DNA of 62,325 nt. It comes from Lactobacillus kimbladii. GTDB lineage: Bacteria > Bacillota > Bacilli > Lactobacillales > Lactobacillaceae. The position numbers were made by a program, and so were the translations under genes. Positions 57,387-62,325 of the stretch are shown here, piece after piece. Numbering within the stretch: position 1 is the stretch's first letter; every line of letters begins with the position of its first letter. The DNA lies in NCBI RefSeq assembly GCF_014323605.1, contig NZ_SCMB01000007.1, forward strand, positions 1-62,325, written 5' to 3'. The notes beneath the pieces are model-generated. The model was not told the DNA's origin, made no database searches, and worked only from the letters and a program-made list of their open reading frames with translations.

Positions 57387-58112
57387 ATGGATTGGGAAAG
57401 AATAAAAACATTTATTGATGAGCATAAAACGTATTTTTTTATTGGATTAGCATGTTTAATGGTTGTTTTTTGGTTTGAAGTCAAAAAATCGAATTCTAAT
57501 GAAAATATTAATGATTTTAACGATGAAAATACTGAGCTTTTGCAAAGTAAAAAAGACAGTAATGACGATTTGACTGACAAAACGAATTCAGGGGAAACAA
57601 AAACAGAAAGAATTGCTGCAGCTAAGCCTAAAAGTGTCACCTGTGATATATCAGGTGCCGTTAACCATCAAGGAGTATACACACTTAAAAGTGGCGCAAG
57701 ATTAAATGAGCTGATCGCTGCAGCAGGAGGTACTAAAAGCAACGCTCAGTTGAAAAGGGTTAACCGTGCTTTGATATTAGAGGACCAGGATAAAATTCAT
57801 ATTCCTTATAAAGGTGAAAAAATTAAAGCAGAGCAAGTAGTAGAATCAGTTTCATCTAATACCTCTAGCTCGGTTTCCGCTGAAATTAGTGATAACAAAG
57901 ATGGCCAAACGACTGCCAGCAATAAAGTGAATATTAATACTGCAAATGTAGCACAATTACAGCAACTTAATGGTATTGGAGAGAAAAAAGCACAGCAAAT
58001 TATTGCTTATCGTCAAAAAAACGGTCAATTTAAATCCATAGAAGAACTAAAACAAGTATCTGGAATTGGAGAAAAAACTTTTGTCGCCCTTAAAGACCAA
58101 TTGGAAGTTTGA
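57387..58112 (+). CDS. comEA: Competence DNA-binding protein ComEA
   Basis: Membrane-bound receptor for incoming double-stranded DNA. Start ATG 57387 follows AGGAGTTG. The 241 residues have one membrane helix (about 15-31), a charged linker, an SLBB domain (about 86-145, from VTCDISGAVNHQGVYTLKSG) and a C-terminal helix-hairpin-helix domain (about 180-241, VNINTANVAQLQQLNGIGEKKA). All parts are intact. The end overlaps comEC. Confidence 0.93.
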   Translation: MDWERIKTFIDEHKTYFFIGLACLMVVFWFEVKKSNSNENINDFNDENTELLQSKKDSNDDLTDKTNSGETKTERIAAAKPKSVTCDISGAVNHQGVYTLKSGARLNELIAAAGGTKSNAQLKRVNRALILEDQDKIHIPYKGEKIKAEQVVESVSSNTSSSVSAEISDNKDGQTTASNKVNINTANVAQLQQLNGIGEKKAQQIIAYRQKNGQFKSIEELKQVSGIGEKTFVALKDQLEV

Positions 58113-60369
58113 TGTCCTAAAACCCGGTTTTTTTCTTGTATTAGCATTATTATTGGTTGACTTAAGTTTCTTGTACTATCAATGCAATACCCTAATGCAA
58201 AAGCTAGTCTGTCTATTAATAGCATCTTATCTTTCATATTTGCTTTTTTATAAGTTCAATTCTTTAAAATGGTTTTCTCTCGTTGTTCTTTGCGTAACTT
58301 TTTTTGTTACTTACATTGATAAAAAGCAAACTAACTTTACCATCAGACCCAGGTCAATAATAGTTTTTTATCCTGATCAAGTAGAAATTTTTGACGATTG
58401 GTTTACAGTCGATGGCCAAGCAGCAGGCGGTAAAATAAAAGTTTCTGGAAAAATAAATTCTAGCCAGATAAAACAATTGAAATTAGGTTACAAAGTTGTA
58501 CTTTATAATTTAGCTGGTGATATAAATCCCATTGCACCCGCTTCTAATTATGGCCAATTTGATTTGCAAAGGTTCTATCGCTCTAAAAATATTACTCAAG
58601 AAGTCAAATTGACCAGCTATAAAGTTAAAATTGAAAAGCGTGGTCTCAGGAATTATTTACATCATTTGCGGTTCAAATTAAAAGTTTTTTTGCAAAAAAT
58701 GCCCCCAATCATATCTTTTTTTAGTAGTGAACTGATATTAGGTGAGAATCCGAGTCAAAGATTTCAATCAATACTTAATAATTATCGTGATCTTGGTGTA
58801 ATTCATATTCTGAGTATTTCCGGTCTGCATGTTGGTATCTATACACTGTTAATCAGTACCTGTTGTTATTTTTTTAAATTAACTCAAGAAGAGACATTTG
58901 TTTTTTGTTTAATTATTTTGCTTATAGGAATTTTTCTCAGTAATGGTCAAGTAGGCTTTATTAGAGCAACTTTGACCTATATTTTGGGTCAGCTTCTTAG
59001 TATAAATAAATTACAAATTAACAAAAGTGATTTACTTGGACTTACTGCTGTTTTGCATTTGATTTTCGATCCTCGTTTGATGATGAACACTGGTGCAATT
59101 TTGAGCTATATTTTAGCCTTGGGCTTGGAAATGACTAACCATATGACTAAATTTAAGCAGTCATTTTCTTTAAATAATCTTTTGTTGCCCTTGCTTCTAT
59201 TTTATTTTTTTCAATTTAATCTACTAACCGTTTTCTTCAATTTGTTAATTGTGCCCTATTTCAATTGGGTCGTGATGCCGTTAACTTTTTTAAATTTGTT
59301 GCTCTTTAGTATTAGTCCAAAATGCAGTTTTTTAATTGAAAGAGTACTTAAGCAAGGAGAAAAAGTAATTGCACAAATTTCTAATAGTAAAATTGGTCTT
59401 TTAACATTTGGCAAAATAAACTGGTGGCAATGCCTGTTTTTATTAATTATGACGTCTATCATATTGATTCGGATAAATGAAAAGCCAAACTGTCAAAAAT
59501 TAACAAAAAATTTTATAAGCTGCCTTTTATTTACATACGGACTAATTTTTTTAACAATTCATTTTCCGTTGCAGGGTCAGGTGACTTTTATTGATGTTGG
59601 TCAAGGTGACAGTATTTTTATTTCTACTCCATTTTTTAGAAAGGTTTATTTAATAGACGTCGGCGGAAAACTTAATTTTAACGGCAAAAAAATAAACCCC
59701 CAGGTTAATAAAATTACACTGCCATTTTTGAAGGCTCAAGGTATAAGCAAAATTAATGGGATATTTATTACGCATCAAGATGCAGACCATGTAGGTGATT
59801 TGAGACCACTTTTGAGTCAAATCAAAGTGAAAAAATTATTTATAGCCCAAGGATTGATTCAAAATCCTTCTTTTCAAAAAAGGATCATTGGCAAAATCAA
59901 GAAAAGCCAAATTAGACAATTGTTAGCCGGGAATAAAGTTAATGATTCTCAAATATCTTTTCAGACCGTTTATCCTTTTAAGCCAGGCATAGGTAAAAAT
60001 GAAGATTCTCTTTCTCTAACATTTAAACTGGCAGGTAAAAGGTGGCTTTTTACTGGAGATTTAGGCCAAGAAGGAGAGTTGGAAATTATAAATCAATATC
60101 ATTTGCATGCAGATTACTTTAAACTAGGTCATCACGGTAGTCGTACTGCTTCAAATAAAGAATTCTTAAAAGCTCTACATCCAGAGAGAGTTTTTATTTC
60201 TGCTGGTCGCAAGAATCGTTTTGGTCATCCTCACATAGAGACAATTGAAACTTTGCAGGCTCAACATATTCCGTGGGCATCGACTCAAGACTGTGGTATG
60301 ATTACTTGGACTTATGGTGCTTTTACGAGGCCCAAATTTAAGAGATTTTTACCGGTGACAAAAAAATGA
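58081..60369 (+). CDS. comEC: DNA internalization channel protein ComEC
   Basis: Polytopic membrane protein that passes single-stranded DNA into the cell. I take TTG 58081 as start, nine bases after GGAG, inside comEA; the frame opens at TTG 58066. About 762 residues. An N-terminal OB-like domain follows two membrane helices, then the Competence domain (HILSISGLHVGIYTLLIS near 250) and a C-terminal metallo-beta-lactamase domain with FIDVGQGDSIF, HQDADHVGDL and LGHHGSRTAS. It is full length with no frameshift seen. Confidence 0.93.
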   Translation: MSPLKTNWKFDVLKPGFFLVLALLLVDLSFLYYQCNTLMQKLVCLLIASYLSYLLFYKFNSLKWFSLVVLCVTFFVTYIDKKQTNFTIRPRSIIVFYPDQVEIFDDWFTVDGQAAGGKIKVSGKINSSQIKQLKLGYKVVLYNLAGDINPIAPASNYGQFDLQRFYRSKNITQEVKLTSYKVKIEKRGLRNYLHHLRFKLKVFLQKMPPIISFFSSELILGENPSQRFQSILNNYRDLGVIHILSISGLHVGIYTLLISTCCYFFKLTQEETFVFCLIILLIGIFLSNGQVGFIRATLTYILGQLLSINKLQINKSDLLGLTAVLHLIFDPRLMMNTGAILSYILALGLEMTNHMTKFKQSFSLNNLLLPLLLFYFFQFNLLTVFFNLLIVPYFNWVVMPLTFLNLLLFSISPKCSFLIERVLKQGEKVIAQISNSKIGLLTFGKINWWQCLFLLIMTSIILIRINEKPNCQKLTKNFISCLLFTYGLIFLTIHFPLQGQVTFIDVGQGDSIFISTPFFRKVYLIDVGGKLNFNGKKINPQVNKITLPFLKAQGISKINGIFITHQDADHVGDLRPLLSQIKVKKLFIAQGLIQNPSFQKRIIGKIKKSQIRQLLAGNKVNDSQISFQTVYPFKPGIGKNEDSLSLTFKLAGKRWLFTGDLGQEGELEIINQYHLHADYFKLGHHGSRTASNKEFLKALHPERVFISAGRKNRFGHPHIETIETLQAQHIPWASTQDCGMITWTYGAFTRPKFKRFLPVTKK

Positions 60370-61352
60370 CATTACTTTCTTTATTTAAAGGTTCTAATAC
60401 GAAAGTTGCTCATACCCTGATTAGTGGCAACGATGCTTTCTTAAATGAATATCTTGCTGATTCATATATTCATGAAACAGAATTCTCCGCATATGAAAAA
60501 GTTTCTGTTGATTGCGATTCAGAAGGATTAGATGAATTAATTGCTGATCTCACTGAGTCGAGCCTTTTTAGTCAAAAAAAAATAATAACAATTAAAAATC
60601 CATTTTTTTTAACTGCCAAAGTTCCTAAAAAATTCCAAAAGCAAATTTCAAAGTTGCAGAATGTTTTTGCAAATATTGCAGAGCTGGATGATGTTTTAGT
60701 AATTATTGCCTCATATGAAAAAATTGATCGGCGCAAGAAAATAACAAAGCTTATTACCAAAAATTTCAATGTGGTGGAAACTAAAATCAGACCATTTGAA
60801 TTGAGTAAAACTGTCAGAAATTTGATTTCCACGGAAGGGTATCAAATTACAAGTTCTGCTCTAAATCTTTTATTAGAACGCAGCGATCAAGTGCTAGATA
60901 CTGTTTTAGGTAATTACAATAAACTAAAAATGGTTGTGAACGATAAAAAAATCACGACTGAATTGGTCGAAAAAAATGTTGATTTGTCTTTGGCGCAAAA
61001 TATTTTTGCTATATTGGATTCAGCGTTAAGTAACAATTACCAGGAAGCTCTGGCAAGATTAAGTAATCAGTTGCACAACGGCAATAATCCAATACAGATT
61101 CTTGCGGTGTTTGAAAATCAGTTGGAAATGATTTTGATTGTTAAGGTACTTAGTGAGAGAGGTCGCAGTGAAGCTGAAATTGTGCAAACTTTGGGAGTAC
61201 ATCCTTATCGCGTTAAGTTGGCTCTTAAAAATAGATTATCACTAGGCAAAGTAGCAAAATTATTAAAACAAGCAATTAAGTTGGATTTTAATTATAAGAG
61301 CGGACAATACCAAGAAAACAATTTTTTAAAACTGTTTATTCTCAGCGTATAA
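60366..61352 (+). CDS. holA: DNA polymerase III delta subunit
   Basis: Clamp-loader subunit that opens the beta sliding clamp. The 328 residues begin with an AAA-like domain (LISGNDAFLNEYLADSYI) and SSLFSQKKIITIKNPFFL, then a helical collar domain; no ATP-binding site is expected. ATG overlaps the TGA of comEC (ATGA). It lies before rpsT in the convergent direction, as in many Firmicutes. Confidence 0.93.
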   Translation: MTLLSLFKGSNTKVAHTLISGNDAFLNEYLADSYIHETEFSAYEKVSVDCDSEGLDELIADLTESSLFSQKKIITIKNPFFLTAKVPKKFQKQISKLQNVFANIAELDDVLVIIASYEKIDRRKKITKLITKNFNVVETKIRPFELSKTVRNLISTEGYQITSSALNLLLERSDQVLDTVLGNYNKLKMVVNDKKITTELVEKNVDLSLAQNIFAILDSALSNNYQEALARLSNQLHNGNNPIQILAVFENQLEMILIVKVLSERGRSEAEIVQTLGVHPYRVKLALKNRLSLGKVAKLLKQAIKLDFNYKSGQYQENNFLKLFILSV

Positions 61353-61364
61353 ATTTTGGTAAAT

Positions 61365-61398
61365 AAAAAGACAGAAATGATTTCATTTCTGTCTTTTT
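61365..61398. terminator. Bidirectional terminator between holA and rpsT
   Basis: A nearly perfect 15-16 bp inverted repeat (61365-61380 with 61383-61398) with A and T ends. The minus-strand rpsT also ends here. Confidence 0.88.
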
Positions 61399-61421
61399 AA
61401 ATTATTAATTAAGCAAGATCA

Positions 61422-61673
61422 TTATTTTGCGAGTTTTGCCAAACGGCTCTTATCACGGTTAGCTTTATTCTTATGAATAAGACCTTTAGAAGCAGCTTTA
61501 TCTAATGCACGAGCAGCAGCTACGTGTAATTCGGAGGCGTTCTCAGCACCAGCAGCTTGAGCAGTCTTGAACTTTTTGACTGCAGTTCTCAACTGATTCA
61601 TTTGAGCAGCATTGCGCTTTCTTGTAGCATCTTGAGTCTTAACACGCTTAATAGCTGATTTGATTTGTGGCAT
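61422..61673 (-). CDS. rpsT: 30S ribosomal protein S20
   Basis: Binds 16S rRNA early in 30S assembly. The 83 residues start [20 protein letters not shown]; the longer frame upstream includes the GGAGGTG ribosome site, 6 bases before this ATG. Basic three-helix protein, rich in Lys, Ala. Single gene with its own promoter 38 bases upstream. Confidence 0.97.
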   Translation of the reverse strand: MPQIKSAIKRVKTQDATRKRNAAQMNQLRTAVKKFKTAQAAGAENASELHVAAARALDKAASKGLIHKNKANRDKSRLAKLAK

Positions 61674-61710
61674 AAATTTCACCTCCATTGATCGTAATTC
61701 TACTTTATAG

Positions 61711-61739
61711 ATTATACTGAAAGATAATTGTAGATGCAA
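61711..61739 (-). promoter_or_regulatory. Promoter of rpsT
   Basis: On the minus strand TTGCAT, 17 bases, TATAAT: near consensus. Confidence 0.85.
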
Positions 61740-61751
61740 GATAAATAATAC

Positions 61752-61780
61752 TTGCTTTTTAAAAAAATTGTCTGTATTAT
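61752..61780 (+). promoter_or_regulatory. Promoter of rpsO
   Basis: TTGCTT, 17 bases, TATTAT. It is back-to-back with the rpsT promoter, the two -35 boxes 12 bases apart. Confidence 0.75.
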
Positions 61781-61789
61781 ACTATTGTT

Positions 61790-61865
61790 GTGAACCGTTA
61801 ACGCTGTTTGCGCGCTCACACCTGACGGTTAACGTTGTTAACGGCAATTATTCTAGTGAAAGGTG
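61790..61865 (+). promoter_or_regulatory. rpsO leader, candidate S15 autoregulatory RNA
   Basis: The untranslated leader carries three copies of a GTTAACG palindrome: CCGTTAAC at 61795-61802, GGTTAACG at 61827-61834 and GTTAACGG at 61837-61844. The first can pair with either of the others (7 or 8 bp), enclosing a GC-rich segment at 61803-61825. Two competing folds just ahead of the ribosome site are what one expects of S15 feedback. It was not folded by program. Confidence 0.55.
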
Positions 61866-61873
61866 AAAATAAT

Positions 61874-62143
61874 ATGGCAATTTCAAAAGCAGAAAAAGAT
61901 GAAATAATTAAAAAATTTGCGACTCACGAAGGTGATACAGGTTCAACTGAGGTTCAAGTAGCCATTTTGACTACAGATATTAACAACCTGACTGAACATA
62001 TGAGGAATCATTCACATGATCATCATTCTTATGTTGGTTTATTGAAGAAAATCGGTCACCGTCGTAACTTACTTCGTTATTTACAAAATAAGGATATTAA
62101 TCGTTATCGTGAATTAATCAAGAAGCTAGGTTTGCGTCGTTAA
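61874..62143 (+). CDS. rpsO: 30S ribosomal protein S15
   Basis: Binds the central domain of 16S rRNA and forms bridge B4. The 89 residues start [16 protein letters not shown] after AAAGGTGA; the upstream in-frame ATG lies in the leader. The conserved [14 protein letters not shown] and [20 protein letters not shown] are present. Single gene; its transcript may end at the hairpin of the insertion sequence start. Confidence 0.97.
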   Translation: MAISKAEKDEIIKKFATHEGDTGSTEVQVAILTTDINNLTEHMRNHSHDHHSYVGLLKKIGHRRNLLRYLQNKDINRYRELIKKLGLRR

Positions 62144-62201
62144 TTAATTGAAATGTCAAAAAAGCTGGTTCAAATTAGGTGAAGTTAACCCTCTAGATTT
62201 G

Positions 62202-62325
62202 AAGTGCTCCATAATAGTTAGACATTAATCTGACTATTAGGAGCACTTTTTTCATGACTAAATATTCAACTACTTTGAAAATGGAAATTTGCAGTAAATA
62301 CTTATCCCACCAAACCTCTTTAGCT
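62202..62325 (+). mobile_element. Left end of an IS3-family-like insertion sequence (partial)
   Basis: A long imperfect palindrome (62202-62221 with 62228-62246, 8 bp at its base: AGTGCTCC/GGAGCACT, then TAATAGTTAGA/TCTGACTATTA) is followed at once by the start of an orfA-like frame. Such a layout is seen at the ends of IS150/IS1223-type elements in lactobacilli. The hairpin with its T run can also stop transcription coming from rpsO. The rest lies outside the window, so the family is inferred from the first 24 codons and the end structure. Confidence 0.6.
62253..62325 (+). pseudogene. Transposase orfA start, frameshifted
   Basis: From the ATG the frame reads MTKYSTTLKNGNLQ and stops. Removal of one A from the run at 62277-62281 would give MTKYSTTLKMEICSKYLS, which continues open to the window end with HQTSLA, and is the typical helix-turn-helix start of IS3 orfA. 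So there is a one-base insertion in a homopolymer, or a sequencing error. Confidence 0.6.

Noticed and set aside
57387..60369. Possible ComEA-ComEC fusion or frameshift at 58066-58112
   Set aside because: Both genes have complete domains and the overlap is a normal coupled start with a ribosome site.

Overview
The window is chromosomal DNA from a low-G+C Gram-positive rod, most likely a Lactobacillus of the acidophilus/delbrueckii branch. The grounds are A+T-rich codon use, purine-rich GGAGG ribosome binding sites, a surface protein built of SLAP (S-layer) repeats at the left edge, T-box leaders on valS and ileS, a Gram-positive dcw cluster, RNase J preceded by rpoY, and an apparent IS3-family end at the right edge. 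I do not name a species. No rRNA gene, tRNA gene, CRISPR array or prophage was seen.

Layout. 1-661: 3' end of a SLAP-domain surface protein. 737-3398 (minus): rarA, yueI and rpsD, with an rpsD promoter and a structured leader. 3580-7872: ezrA, then a cysteine desulfurase with thiI (4-thiouridine in tRNA). 7879-13381: T-box, valS, folC, a HAD phosphatase, radC. 13429-15919: mreBCD (rod shape). 15948-30234: a small DUF4044 gene on the minus strand, a DUF3397 gene, then the division and wall cluster mraZ-rsmH-ftsL-pbpB-mraY-murD-murG-divIB-ftsA-ftsZ-sepF-ylmG-ylmH-divIVA. 30240-35082: T-box, ileS, a cold-shock-domain protein, a NUDIX hydrolase, a small membrane protein, mtnN. 35086-41963: a second cysteine desulfurase, DUF1831, mnmA (2-thiouridine in tRNA), a histidine phosphatase, a TPR protein, recD2 and a DUF1828-like gene. 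42056-45830: an accessory-looking patch with an ABC exporter pair, a very A+T-rich gene ending in a HEPN-type RNxxxH motif, and a GNAT acetyltransferase whose start codon is unclear. 45953-51523 (minus): an orphan oligopeptide-binding lipoprotein, a lipid kinase, rnjA, rpoY and def. 51636-61352: a 32-codon reading frame ending in a terminator, typA, ftsW, ylbG, rsmD, coaD, a PDZ/Lon-like protease, comEA, comEC and holA. 61422-62143: rpsT and rpsO, divergent from two consensus promoters. 62202-62325: the start of an insertion sequence whose first reading frame is shifted.

How the genes work together. Most of the window is housekeeping. Rod elongation (MreBCD), peptidoglycan precursor synthesis (MraY, MurD, MurG), septal synthesis (PBP2B, FtsW, FtsL, DivIB) and the Z-ring with its regulators (FtsZ, FtsA, SepF, EzrA, DivIVA) lie close together. 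Two independent sulfur relays for tRNA thiolation are each encoded beside their own cysteine desulfurase. Control is mainly by RNA: two T-boxes, two ribosomal-protein leaders, and a terminator that overlaps the stop codon of a short open frame ahead of typA. Control at DNA level is visible as a three-box MraZ operator with 10-bp spacing.

The best candidate for something little described is the gene at 43587-45272. It differs from its neighbours in composition and carries a C-terminal motif typical of HEPN ribonucleases in abortive-infection proteins. The short reading frame and terminator ahead of typA, and the rpsO leader with competing hairpins, come next.
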